This document shows, piece by piece, positions 1 to 7,275 of a DNA stretch of 15,553 bases. Within the stretch, counting starts at the first letter, position 1. Each line of letters begins with the position of its first letter. The notes beneath the pieces were generated by a model. The model was given only the letters and a program-made list of their open reading frames with translations. It was not told the origin of the DNA and made no database searches. Source of the DNA: SCRA01 sp035533275 (GTDB lineage Bacteria > Vulcanimicrobiota > Vulcanimicrobiia > Vulcanimicrobiales > SCRA01); the NCBI GenBank assembly GCA_035533275.1, contig DATLUD010000063.1:1-15553 (forward strand). Direction: 5' to 3'. The translations under genes were made by a program, and so were the position numbers.

Positions 1-3000
1 TACGCGGAGCTGCACGCGTGGTCGAACTTCTCGTTCCTGCAAGCGGCGGCGCATCCGGAGGAACTGGCCGAGCGCGCCGCGGCGCTGGGCCTGCGTGCGA
101 TCGCGCTCACCGACCGCGACGGACTCTACGGGACCGTGCGCTTCTGCCGCGCGGCGCGCGCCGCCGGCGTGAAGGCGATCGTGGGTGCCGAGCTCACGCT
201 GGAAGAGGGTGGGCGCGTGGTCCTGCTGGCGCAGACGCGCGCCGGCTACACCAACCTCTGCCGTGCCGTCTCGACGGCCCAACTGCGCGGCAAGAAGGGC
301 GACGCGCGCCTGCGTTGGAGCGATCTCGAAGGGCGCAGCGCGGACCTGATCGCGCTCTCCGGCTGGCCGCCGCCGGAGGATCCGGAGGAGCGCGCCGAGC
401 GCCTGCGCGCGATCTTCGGCGAGCGTGCCTACCTGGAGATCCAGCACCATCTGTGCCCCGAGGACGCCGTGCAGGTGCGCCGCACGGTGGCGCTGGCGCG
501 CCGCCTGCGCATGCCCTACGTGGCCGCCAACGGCGTGCGCTACGCCGTGCGCGAGGACCGCCGGCTCTGCGACGTGCTGACCTGCGTGCGCGCGAAGACC
601 ACTCTCGCCGCCGCGGACACGCTGCTCGGTCCGAACGCCGAGGCGCATCTCAAGGACGCGGCGGCGATGGCGCGCCTCTTTGAGCCCTACCCCGAGGCGC
701 TCGCCGCCACGCTCGAGATCGCCGATGCCTGCGACTTCACGCTCGAGCGCCTGGAGGGTCAGTTTCCGCTCTATGCGGTGCCCGAGGGCTTCGAGAGCGC
801 GCAGACGTATCTCCGCCATCTCGTCTTCGCCGGCGCGCGCGAACGCTACGGCACGCCGCTGCCGCGCGAGGTGGAGCGGCAGATCGACTACGAGCTTGGC
901 GTCGTCGCCAAGTTCGACCTCGCCGGCTACTTCTTGGTGGTCTGGGACGTGGTGCAGGCGGCGCGGCGCCTCGACGTGCTCTGCCAAGGGCGCGGCAGTG
1001 CGGCCAACTCGGCGGTCTGCTACTGCCTGGGCATCACCGCGGTTGACCCCATCGGCCACGGCCTGCTCTTCGAGCGCTTTCTCTCCGAGGAGCGCGCCGA
1101 GGTCCCCGACATCGACATCGACTTCGCCCACCAAGACCGCGAGAAGGTGATCCAGTACGTCTACGAGCGCTATGGACGCGCCCACGCCGCGATGGTGGCG
1201 GAGGTCATCACGTACCGCACCCGCAGCGCGATCCGCGACGTGGGGAAAGCCATCGGCCTCTCGCTCGCGCAGGTCGATGCGATCGCCAAGGAGTTCGACG
1301 CGCGCGAGTCGCTCACGGATGTCGTTCGTCCGGAGGGTGATATCCTCTCGGGGACGCCCGTCGCGGCACATCCCTGTGCCGCTCCTGCTACACTTCGCGC
1401 GTCCTCTCGCCATCCTGGCTCCGGACGCGCCTCAGAGTCCCCTCGAGGACATCGCCCTCCGTCCGAATCTGATTTCACGAAGTCCACGGGGACGCGCGCG
1501 CTGGTGGGGGGAGAGGCAGGCGAGATGCTGCTGGAGCTCTGCCGGCGCATCGACGGCTATCCGCGCCACCTGGGTATCCACTCGGGCGGCATGCTGCTCA
1601 CGCGCGATCCGTTGATCGAGGTGGCGCCGGTGGAGTGGGCCACGATGCGCGACCGCAGCGTGGTGCAGTGGGACAAGGACGATCTCGCCGACCTGGGCCT
1701 GGTGAAGATCGACCTGCTGGGCTTGGGAATGCTCTCGCTTCTGCGTGACGCGCTGGCGATGCACAACTGCATCCACCCCGAGCGGCCGCTCGCACTGCGC
1801 ACGATCCCTCCGGGCGACGCGCCGACGTACGACATGCTCTGCGCGGCCGACTCGGTGGGCGTCTTCCAAGTGGAGAGCCGAGCGCAGATGGCGATGCTCC
1901 CGCGCCTGCGCCCGCGCTGCTTCTACGATCTGGTGATGCAGGTGGCGATCATCCGTCCCGGACCGATCCAAGGCGAGATGATCCATCCGTTCCTCCGCCG
2001 GCGCGGCGGCATGGAGCCGGTCACCTATCCGCACCCCAAGCTCAAGCCCGTGCTCGAGCGCACGCTGGGCGTGCCGCTCTTTCAGGAGCAGGGGATGCGT
2101 TTGGCCATCGAGGCGGCGGGGTTCACCGCGGGACAGGCCGACCAGCTCCGCCGCGCGATGGGCAACAAGCGCTCGCGCGAGCGCATGGCCGAGCTCCACC
2201 CCAAGCTGGTCGAGGGCATGGCGCGCAACGGCATCGACCGCGAGGCCGCCGATCGCCTCTTTCAGATGCTCCAAGGCTTCGCCGACTACGGCTTCCCCGA
2301 GTCGCACGCGGCCAGCTTCGCGCTCCTGGTCTACGCCTCGGCGTATCTGAAGTGCCACTATCCCGCCGTCTTCACCGCGGCGCTGCTCAACGCGCAGCCG
2401 ATGGGCTTCTACAGCGTCAGCAGCATCGTCAACGACGCCAAGCGCCACGGCATCGTCATCCACCCGCCTTGCGTGAACGCCAGCGCGTGGTGGACGCGCG
2501 TGCAGGGCGACGGTGCGGTGCGCTTGGGGTATCATCTGGTGCGCACGCTGGGCGGGCGTCAGCGCGAGCGTTTGGAGGCGGCGCTGGCGGAGGAGCGCCC
2601 CTTCACCGATCTGGTGGACTTCGCGCGCCGTTCGCGCCTGCCGCGCGAGGCCTTGGAGAGCCTGGCCTCCGTGGGGGCCTTCGCGCCGTGGCACGGCGAC
2701 CGCCGCCGCGCGCTCTGGGAGGTGGCGGCGCTGGTGGAGCGGGAGAGCCGCGGAGACCTGGGGCGACTCATGGAGGTGGAGGAAGAAGGCGCGCCGCTGG
2801 TGCCGCCCAGCGCTCCGGAGGAGACGGCGCTCGACTTCTGGGGGCTCGGTCTCACCACGCGCCGTCATCCCATCTCCTACGTGCGCGCCCACCTCCAGCG
2901 CAAGCGCGTGGTCGCCGCGGAGACGTTGGCTCGCCGCACCGACGGCGAGCGCGCGCGCGTGGGAGGGCTGGTCATCACGCGCCAGCGCCCCGGCACGGCC

Positions 3001-3228
3001 AAGGGCTTCGTCTTCCTCACGCTGGAGGACGAGACGGGCATGGTCAACGTGGTGGTGAAGCCGAAGATCTACGAGCGCTTCCGGCGCGTGGTGCGTCAAT
3101 CGGCGGCGCTAGTGGTGGACGGCGTGCTCCAGATCGAGCAGGGCGTGATCCACGTGGTCGCCGAGGAGCTCGCTCCGCTCGACGTCGACGCGCTGGCGCG
3201 CGGCACCAGCGCGCGCGACTTCCACTAG
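1..3228 (+). CDS. dnaE2: Error-prone DNA polymerase DnaE2 (ImuC), 5' end cut by window edge
   Basis: C-family DNA polymerase alpha subunit, the translesion polymerase of the SOS ImuA-ImuB-DnaE2 mutasome. The frame is open from base 1 and reads YAELHAWSNFSFL, the usual start of the PHP domain, so probably only a few codons are missing; 1075 codons are present. Visible motifs, numbered by window codon: PHP domain from codon 1; GRGSAANSA before the palm; PDIDIDF with catalytic Asp370 and Asp372; third catalytic Asp in VKIDLLGLG at codon 571; FADYGFPESHA; and a C-terminal OB fold containing GFVFLTLEDETGMVNV. The PRHLGIHSGGM motif supports DnaE2 rather than replicative DnaE1. The Asp372-to-Asp571 spacing is about 47 residues longer than in E. 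coli Pol III alpha (403 to 555). The excess is a Ser/Arg/Pro-rich stretch encoded by a palindromic element at 1324-1468 that keeps the frame open. Whether the enzyme stays active is unknown. imuA/imuB would lie outside the window, if present. Confidence 0.96.
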   Translation, partial: YAELHAWSNFSFLQAAAHPEELAERAAALGLRAIALTDRDGLYGTVRFCRAARAAGVKAIVGAELTLEEGGRVVLLAQTRAGYTNLCRAVSTAQLRGKKGDARLRWSDLEGRSADLIALSGWPPPEDPEERAERLRAIFGERAYLEIQHHLCPEDAVQVRRTVALARRLRMPYVAANGVRYAVREDRRLCDVLTCVRAKTTLAAADTLLGPNAEAHLKDAAAMARLFEPYPEALAATLEIADACDFTLERLEGQFPLYAVPEGFESAQTYLRHLVFAGARERYGTPLPREVERQIDYELGVVAKFDLAGYFLVVWDVVQAARRLDVLCQGRGSAANSAVCYCLGITAVDPIGHGLLFERFLSEERAEVPDIDIDFAHQDREKVIQYVYERYGRAHAAMVAEVITYRTRSAIRDVGKAIGLSLAQVDAIAKEFDARESLTDVVRPEGDILSGTPVAAHPCAAPATLRASSRHPGSGRASESPRGHRPPSESDFTKSTGTRALVGGEAGEMLLELCRRIDGYPRHLGIHSGGMLLTRDPLIEVAPVEWATMRDRSVVQWDKDDLADLGLVKIDLLGLGMLSLLRDALAMHNCIHPERPLALRTIPPGDAPTYDMLCAADSVGVFQVESRAQMAMLPRLRPRCFYDLVMQVAIIRPGPIQGEMIHPFLRRRGGMEPVTYPHPKLKPVLERTLGVPLFQEQGMRLAIEAAGFTAGQADQLRRAMGNKRSRERMAELHPKLVEGMARNGIDREAADRLFQMLQGFADYGFPESHAASFALLVYASAYLKCHYPAVFTAALLNAQPMGFYSVSSIVNDAKRHGIVIHPPCVNASAWWTRVQGDGAVRLGYHLVRTLGGRQRERLEAALAEERPFTDLVDFARRSRLPREALESLASVGAFAPWHGDRRRALWEVAALVERESRGDLGRLMEVEEEGAPLVPPSAPEETALDFWGLGLTTRRHPISYVRAHLQRKRVVAAETLARRTDGERARVGGLVITRQRPGTAKGFVFLTLEDETGMVNVVVKPKIYERFRRVVRQSAALVVDGVLQIEQGVIHVVAEELAPLDVDALARGTSARDFH
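1324..1468. repeat. Palindromic insertion element inside dnaE2, folding as a three-way junction
   Basis: An imperfect inverted repeat brackets this segment. Bases 1324-1354 pair with 1438-1468 over 31 positions: 24 Watson-Crick pairs, 2 G-T wobbles and 5 mismatches. Inside lie two perfect hairpins. One has an 8-bp stem, 1363-1370 with 1375-1382, and a 4-base loop. The other has an 8-bp stem, 1397-1404 with 1423-1430, and an 18-base loop. Together they form a cruciform or three-way-junction shape. The element falls where dnaE2 has about 47 extra residues compared with E. coli Pol III alpha. Its translation is low-complexity (Ser, Arg, Pro, Ala, Gly) and unlike any polymerase segment I know. 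It resembles in behaviour the in-frame palindromic elements of Rickettsia (RPE), or a small MITE/REP-type repeat, but I recognise no family. No second copy was noticed in this window. Confidence 0.75.
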
Positions 3229-3240
3229 CGGCCGCCGGTC

Positions 3241-3269
3241 TTGACACGCCCTGAAAAATTGTATATACA
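3241..3269 (+). promoter_or_regulatory. Sigma70-type promoter of the MarR gene
   Basis: A consensus -35 box TTGACA (3241-3246) is followed after 17 bases by the -10-like box TATACA (3264-3269), in an A/T-rich pocket within very GC-rich DNA. Transcription would begin near 3276, leaving only a few leader bases before the GTG start at 3280, or a nearly leaderless message. This layout argues against the TTG at 3241 being a start codon. Confidence 0.75.
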
Positions 3270-3270
3270 A
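3259..3270. promoter_or_regulatory. Probable MarR operator O1 (autoregulation)
   Basis: TTGTATATACAA is a perfect 12-bp palindrome centred between 3264 and 3265. It covers the -10 box of the MarR promoter, so a bound regulator would block RNA polymerase. A near copy occurs at 3772-3783, upstream of the next gene. The assignment to this MarR protein is inferred from position and recurrence. Confidence 0.65.
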
Positions 3271-3279
3271 ATATCTACC

Positions 3280-3741
3280 GTGAGCGAAAAGACGAAGAGG
3301 CGAGCCTCCTCCTCCGCCCGACCGGCCGAGCTGCCCTGCGCCTGCGCCAACCTGCGCCGCGCCGCGCGCGCCGTGACTCAGCTCTACGACGAGGAGCTGC
3401 GCCCCTCGGGGCTGCGCACGACACAGTTCACGCTGCTCCAGGTATTGGCGAGCACGGGAAGCATCACGCAAGGGGGTCTGGGAGCGATGCTCTCGCTGGA
3501 CAGCACGACACTCACGCGCACGTTGCGGCTGCCGTTGGAGAAGGGCTGGATCAAGAGCGTGACGGGCGAGGACCGGCGGGAGCGCTACCTCCAGCTGACC
3601 GCTGCCGGCCGCAGGGAGCTGGAGCGCGTCCGCCCCCATTGGGAGCGGGCGCAGCAGCGGCTGAGGAGCGTTCTCGGCGACCGCGATTGGGAGCGTATCC
3701 AGGCTGCTCTCGTGCTCTTGACCGCGGCGGCCGGCGCCTGA
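3280..3741 (+). CDS. MarR-family winged-helix transcriptional regulator
   Basis: Dimeric DNA-binding repressor, 153 residues, the usual MarR length. The N-terminal dimerisation helix includes LRRAARAVTQLYDEEL. The winged helix-turn-helix follows (about residues 48-95, with the recognition helix around LDSTTLTRTLRLPLEKGW). The wing contains the family motif D98-R99-R100 before YLQLTAAGR. GTG at 3280 is chosen as start because the in-frame TTG at 3241 is the first base triplet of the -35 box. Two cysteines, Cys20 and Cys22 (CAC), lie in the N-terminal region and could be redox-sensitive, though this is speculative. The ligand is unknown. The palindrome over its own -10 box and the similar site before the next gene suggest it represses both itself and the Fe-S/SCP2 gene. 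Confidence 0.93.
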   Translation: MSEKTKRRASSSARPAELPCACANLRRAARAVTQLYDEELRPSGLRTTQFTLLQVLASTGSITQGGLGAMLSLDSTTLTRTLRLPLEKGWIKSVTGEDRRERYLQLTAAGRRELERVRPHWERAQQRLRSVLGDRDWERIQAALVLLTAAAGA

Positions 3742-3760
3742 CCTCGGCGCACATTTTTTT
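3734..3760 (+). terminator. Possible Rho-independent terminator after the MarR gene
   Basis: A 5-bp all-G/C stem (3734-3738 with 3746-3750) with a 7-base loop holding the MarR stop codon is followed, after ACA, by seven T residues (3754-3760). The stem is short, but a T run this long is rare here. If real, it separates the MarR message from the next gene, which then needs its own promoter. Confidence 0.4.
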
Positions 3761-3771
3761 CGCTCAAATAG

Positions 3772-3783
3772 TTGTATCTACAG
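3772..3783. promoter_or_regulatory. Probable MarR operator O2 before the Fe-S/SCP2 gene
   Basis: TTGTATCTACAG matches the perfect palindrome at 3259-3270 in 10 of 12 positions and lies 20 bases upstream of the ATG at 3804, in another A/T-rich pocket. No convincing -35/-10 pair is visible nearby, so the promoter itself is not called. Confidence 0.55.
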
Positions 3784-3803
3784 ATAACGAAAGGTGCTCG
3801 GCC

Positions 3804-5150
3804 ATGGCGAGACTCGAGGAGCATCCCACCGTCCAAAGGCGTCGTGAGCGCGCCGCCTCCGCCCCGCGGCTCGAGCCCGGCGAGGGCATCGTCCTGGAGG
3901 CGGCATGGCTCCGGCGGATCGCGCTCGACGCCGGCGCCGACGACGTCGGCTTCGTCGAGATCGATCGCCCGGAGATCGCCGACCAGCGCACGGACATCCT
4001 GCGGGCCTTCCCGCACGCGAGGACGCTGGTGAGCTTCGTCCGGCGCATGAACCGCGAGAGCCTGCGCACGCCGCAGCGCTCCGTGGCCAACGTCGAGTTC
4101 CACCACACCACCGACGAGGTCGACGAGATCGGGCGCCGCCTCGTGGAGACGTTGGAGCGCCGCGGGGTGCGGGCGCTGAACCCTGCGGCGGGCTTCCCCA
4201 TGGAGATGGAGCGCTTTCCGGGCAAGGTGTGGGTCGTCTCGCACAAGCCGGTCGCCGCCGCCGCAGGGTTGGGCCGCATCGGAATCCACCGCAACCTCAT
4301 CCATCCCACGTTCGGCAGCTTCGTGATCTTGGGGACGGTGCTCGTGGACGCGTCCGTCGACGCCTACTCGACCCCCGTCGACTACAACCCGTGCCTGGAG
4401 TGCAAGCTCTGCGTGGCGGCCTGTCCGACGGGGGCCATCGAGCCCGACGGGCACTTCAACTTCTCGTCCTGCTACACGCACAACTACCGCGAGTTCATGG
4501 GCGGCTTCACGGATTGGGTCGAGGGCGTCGCGCAGAGCGGGAGCGCCGTGGAGTATCGCAAGCGCACCAGCGACGCCGAGTCGGCCTCGATGTGGCAGAG
4601 CCTCTCGTTCGGGGCGAACTACAAGGCAGCGTACTGCTTGGCGGTCTGCCCCGCGGGGGAGGACGTCATCGGGCCGTTCCTCGGCGACCGCAAGCGCTTC
4701 CTCAAGGAGGTCGTCCGGCCGTTGCAGGGTCGCCGCGAGACCATCTACGTCGTGCCGGGCTCCGACGCCGAGGAGTACGTGACGCGGCGCCTCCCGCACA
4801 AGGCGGTGAAGCGCGTCGGGAACGGGTTGCGCCCAAGCTCCATCGCCGGCTTTCTGGGCGCGCTGCCGATCGCGTTCCAGCGCCATCGGGCACGCGGGCT
4901 CGCCGCCACCTACCATTTCACCTTCACCGGCGAGGAAGAGCGCACGGCGACGGTCGTCATCCGCGACGAGACGATCCACGTGCAAGACGGCCACGAAGGC
5001 ACCCCCGACATTCGCATCACCGCCGAGAGCCGCAGCTGGATCGCCTATCTCGCCAAGGAGCGCCACATCGCCTGGCTCCTGCTGAGCCGGCGGCTGCGCA
5101 TCAAGGGGCCGCCGCGCCTGTTGGTGGCCTTCGGGCGCTGCTTTCCTTAG
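3804..5150 (+). CDS. QueG/reductive-dehalogenase-like 4Fe-4S protein fused to an SCP2 domain
   Basis: A 448-residue probable cytoplasmic redox protein of unknown substrate. Residues about 25-185 resemble the core of epoxyqueuosine reductase and reductive dehalogenases, including the AAAAGLGRIGIHRNLIHPTF segment that contacts cobalamin in those families. A ferredoxin-type motif follows (Cys197-x2-Cys200-x2-Cys203-x3-Cys207-Pro, then TGAI). Further cysteines are Cys223 and YCLAVCP with Cys278 and Cys282. Only seven cysteines are in the ferredoxin region, one short of two standard 4Fe-4S clusters, so the second site may be degenerate or use another ligand. The last ~100 residues (from about TYHFTFTGEEE) look like an SCP2 sterol-carrier domain, which binds hydrophobic ligands. 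The start at 3804 follows a weak GAAAGG ribosome site. A role in reducing a lipophilic compound under MarR control is inference. The stop codon overlaps that of the convergent acetyltransferase gene. Confidence 0.82.
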   Translation: MARLEEHPTVQRRRERAASAPRLEPGEGIVLEAAWLRRIALDAGADDVGFVEIDRPEIADQRTDILRAFPHARTLVSFVRRMNRESLRTPQRSVANVEFHHTTDEVDEIGRRLVETLERRGVRALNPAAGFPMEMERFPGKVWVVSHKPVAAAAGLGRIGIHRNLIHPTFGSFVILGTVLVDASVDAYSTPVDYNPCLECKLCVAACPTGAIEPDGHFNFSSCYTHNYREFMGGFTDWVEGVAQSGSAVEYRKRTSDAESASMWQSLSFGANYKAAYCLAVCPAGEDVIGPFLGDRKRFLKEVVRPLQGRRETIYVVPGSDAEEYVTRRLPHKAVKRVGNGLRPSSIAGFLGALPIAFQRHRARGLAATYHFTFTGEEERTATVVIRDETIHVQDGHEGTPDIRITAESRSWIAYLAKERHIAWLLLSRRLRIKGPPRLLVAFGRCFP

Positions 5151-5725
5151 GGCGGCGGGAGGTGTCTAGGGTTGATGCGCGCCGTCAGCACGTGATCGCG
5201 CCACGCGCCGTTGATGAAGAGGTAGTCGCGCGCGTAGCCCTCCACGGCGAAGTTCAGCCGGCGCAAGAGGTTGCCGCTGCGCTCGTTGGTGGGCTGATAA
5301 TTGGCCATGATGCGGTGCAGGCCCAGGTCGTCGAAGACGTAGGCGATGGCTGCCTCCAGCGCTTCGCGCATCAGTCCGCGACCCTCGTACGCGCCGTCGA
5401 CGCTGTAGCCCAGGCGGCAGGCATCGAAGACGCCGCGCTCGATGGCCGTGAAGTTGATCCGTCCCGCGAGCGCGCCCGAGAGGTCGGCGCGGTCGGTCAT
5501 CACCAGGCTCAGCGCCCGCCCTTCGGCGATCTCGAATTGGATGTACTCGCACCGTTCCACCCAGAACGACTCCGTGAAGTAGCCCTCCGGCGGCGTGGGA
5601 TCCCACGGCACGAAGCGCGGGCGATTGCGCGTGACGTACGCCAGCAGCCGCGCGCCGTCCGAGAGCAGGGGCGTGCGCACGACCAGCCGCGGCGTCACCA
5701 AGCGGACGGCGCCGGCGCTGCTCAT
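5147..5725 (-). CDS. GNAT-family N-acetyltransferase, RimJ/RimL type
   Basis: A 192-residue acetyl-CoA-dependent acetyltransferase of the ribosomal-protein N-terminal acetyltransferase subgroup. The N-terminal strand LVTPRLVVRTPLLSDGARLL is typical of RimJ-like proteins. LGYSVDGAYEGRGLMREALE is the acetyl-CoA pyrophosphate-binding region. HRIMANYQPTNERSGNLLRR is the characteristic C-terminal block in which the N and GN residues are conserved. It is the last gene of the acpS-nnr operon. Its ATG overlaps the nnr stop as ATGA, indicating translational coupling, and this decides the start. The frame runs on upstream but that part is a shadow of nnr. The substrate (ribosomal protein, other protein or small amine) cannot be read from the sequence. 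Confidence 0.9.
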   Translation of the reverse strand: MSSAGAVRLVTPRLVVRTPLLSDGARLLAYVTRNRPRFVPWDPTPPEGYFTESFWVERCEYIQFEIAEGRALSLVMTDRADLSGALAGRINFTAIERGVFDACRLGYSVDGAYEGRGLMREALEAAIAYVFDDLGLHRIMANYQPTNERSGNLLRRLNFAVEGYARDYLFINGAWRDHVLTARINPRHLPPP

Positions 5726-7269
5726 AGGCGGGGAAGCACCCGGCGCGCCGACGGCCAGCGAGCGATGCCCGGCTCGCCGCGGGCCAAGGAGACCACCGCG
5801 GGGAGCGCCTCGCAGACGTCGCCGGCGATCACTCCGCCCGTGTGCCAGGACTCCGCGACGCGCCCCGCCATGGCGTGCCAGAAGGCGCCGACGCGGGCCG
5901 CCTCGAGCGGCGCGAGGCCGCGTGCGAGCAGCGCGGCGATCGTTCCCGTCAGCACGTCGCCGGTGCCGGCGGTGGCCAGCGCGCTGGTACCCGCCCATCC
6001 CAGATGGATCCCCGTGTGGTCGGCGATGATCACCGTCGGCGATCCTTTGAGCAAGAGCACCGGTCCCTCGGGATGCTCCCGCGCGAAGGTGCAGGCGGCG
6101 TCGACGCAGTCGCGCTCCACGTCCGCGCGCTCGCGCCCCACCAGGCGCGCGAACTCTCCCGCGTGCGGCGTGATCACGGCGGTGCAGCCCGCGAGCATCT
6201 CGACTCGGCCGCTCAGCGCGAAGAGCCCGTCGGCATCGATCACCATCGGGCGATCGACGGACTGCACCACCATGCGCACGAGCTCTTGCGTCGTGGGCTC
6301 ACGCCCGAGGCCGGGGCCGATCGCCACGGCGCTCGCGCCGTGCAGCGCGCGCAGCAGGGGGTCGGGATCGATCGGCAGCGGGCGCACGACCTGCTCCACC
6401 ACATGCGCCCGCACGGACGCCACGGCCTCGCGGGGCGTGAAGAGCGTGACGTAGCCGGCCCCCGCGCGCGCGGCTGCCCGCGTGCAGAGCACGGCCGCCC
6501 CGGGATACTCCTCGCTTCCGGCGATGATGACCACGTGGCCGGCGGCGTATTTGTCGACGCGCTCCTCGCGCTTGGGCAGCTCCCGCGCGAAGCTCTCGAA
6601 CTCGCAGGCGCGATACGTTCTCTCGTACGTGTCAAGGAGCCGTTCCGGAAACCCGATCTCCGCGATCCAGAGTTCGCCGGCATGTGAGCGTCCCGGCTCG
6701 ATCAGCAGCCCGCTCTTCATCGCGCCCAGAGCCAGCGTGGCCGCGGCGCGCAGCGCGACGGACGCGACCTCGCCCGTGGTTGGATCGACGCCGGCGGGGA
6801 CGTCGCAGGCGACGACCGGCACGGGCGCGACGCCGAGCGCGGCGACGCATTGCGCGAGGCGCTCGTCGAGCGGAAGATGCGCTCCGGTTCCGACCAGAGC
6901 CTCCACGGCCAGATCCGCGCCGCGCAGAGCCTCCAGCGGCTCGCGAGGCATGGGGTAGACGGCGACGCCGTGCTCGGCGGCGCGCTCGACGGCGCTGCGG
7001 GCGGACGCCGAGAGCTCCTCGACGGCATGGGTCAGGTAGAGAGCGCAGCGGCGGTCCGCCGCGAGCTCGGCGAGCGCCAAGGCTCCGTCTCCGCCGTTGT
7101 TTCCGCGCCCGGCGAAGCAGACCACGTAGGCTCCGGGGGGCGCGTAGGCGCGGCACACGTCGGCCAGCGCGGCGCCCGCGGCGGCCATCAGCGCCGTCTC
7201 GCCGCCTGGCAGGAGCTTCACGGCGGCGGCATCGGCCTCGCGCATCTCGTCTCGAGTCAACACGTGCAT
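5722..7269 (-). CDS. nnr: Bifunctional NAD(P)H-hydrate epimerase/dehydratase
   Basis: A repair enzyme for damaged NADH and NADPH. The N-terminal YjeF_N domain epimerises hydrated cofactor, and the C-terminal ribokinase-like domain dehydrates it using ADP or ATP. The 515 residues match the usual two-domain fusion. The N-domain shows GRGNNGGDG (residues 54-62) and the CDVPAGVDPTTGEV segment. The C-domain shows KYAAGHVVIIAGSEEYPGAA, AIGPGLGR, VIDADGL, VITPHAGEF and GTGDVLTGTIAALLARG (GTGD at 435-438). The ATG at 7269 lies 6 bases after the acpS stop, with a GGAGGG ribosome site inside the acpS 3' end. The downstream acetyltransferase overlaps by 4 bp. acpS next to nnr is a common bacterial arrangement. 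Confidence 0.96.
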   Translation of the reverse strand: MHVLTRDEMREADAAAVKLLPGGETALMAAAGAALADVCRAYAPPGAYVVCFAGRGNNGGDGALALAELAADRRCALYLTHAVEELSASARSAVERAAEHGVAVYPMPREPLEALRGADLAVEALVGTGAHLPLDERLAQCVAALGVAPVPVVACDVPAGVDPTTGEVASVALRAAATLALGAMKSGLLIEPGRSHAGELWIAEIGFPERLLDTYERTYRACEFESFARELPKREERVDKYAAGHVVIIAGSEEYPGAAVLCTRAAARAGAGYVTLFTPREAVASVRAHVVEQVVRPLPIDPDPLLRALHGASAVAIGPGLGREPTTQELVRMVVQSVDRPMVIDADGLFALSGRVEMLAGCTAVITPHAGEFARLVGRERADVERDCVDAACTFAREHPEGPVLLLKGSPTVIIADHTGIHLGWAGTSALATAGTGDVLTGTIAALLARGLAPLEAARVGAFWHAMAGRVAESWHTGGVIAGDVCEALPAVVSLARGEPGIARWPSARRVLPRL

Positions 7270-7275
7270 GGCGAA

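Noticed and set aside
1432..3099. 555-codon antisense frame inside dnaE2
   Set aside because: It is a shadow of the polymerase reading frame. It starts inside the palindromic element by chance and shows no protein family features.
3241..3243. TTG as start codon of the MarR gene
   Set aside because: It forms the first bases of a consensus -35 box. A start there would lie upstream of the transcript, and GTG 3280 is in frame just after the predicted transcription start.
3905..6454. 849-codon open plus-strand frame across the Fe-S gene and the nnr operon
   Set aside because: It is out of frame with the Fe-S/SCP2 gene and antisense to nnr, and its Arg/Ala-rich low-complexity sequence has no motif.
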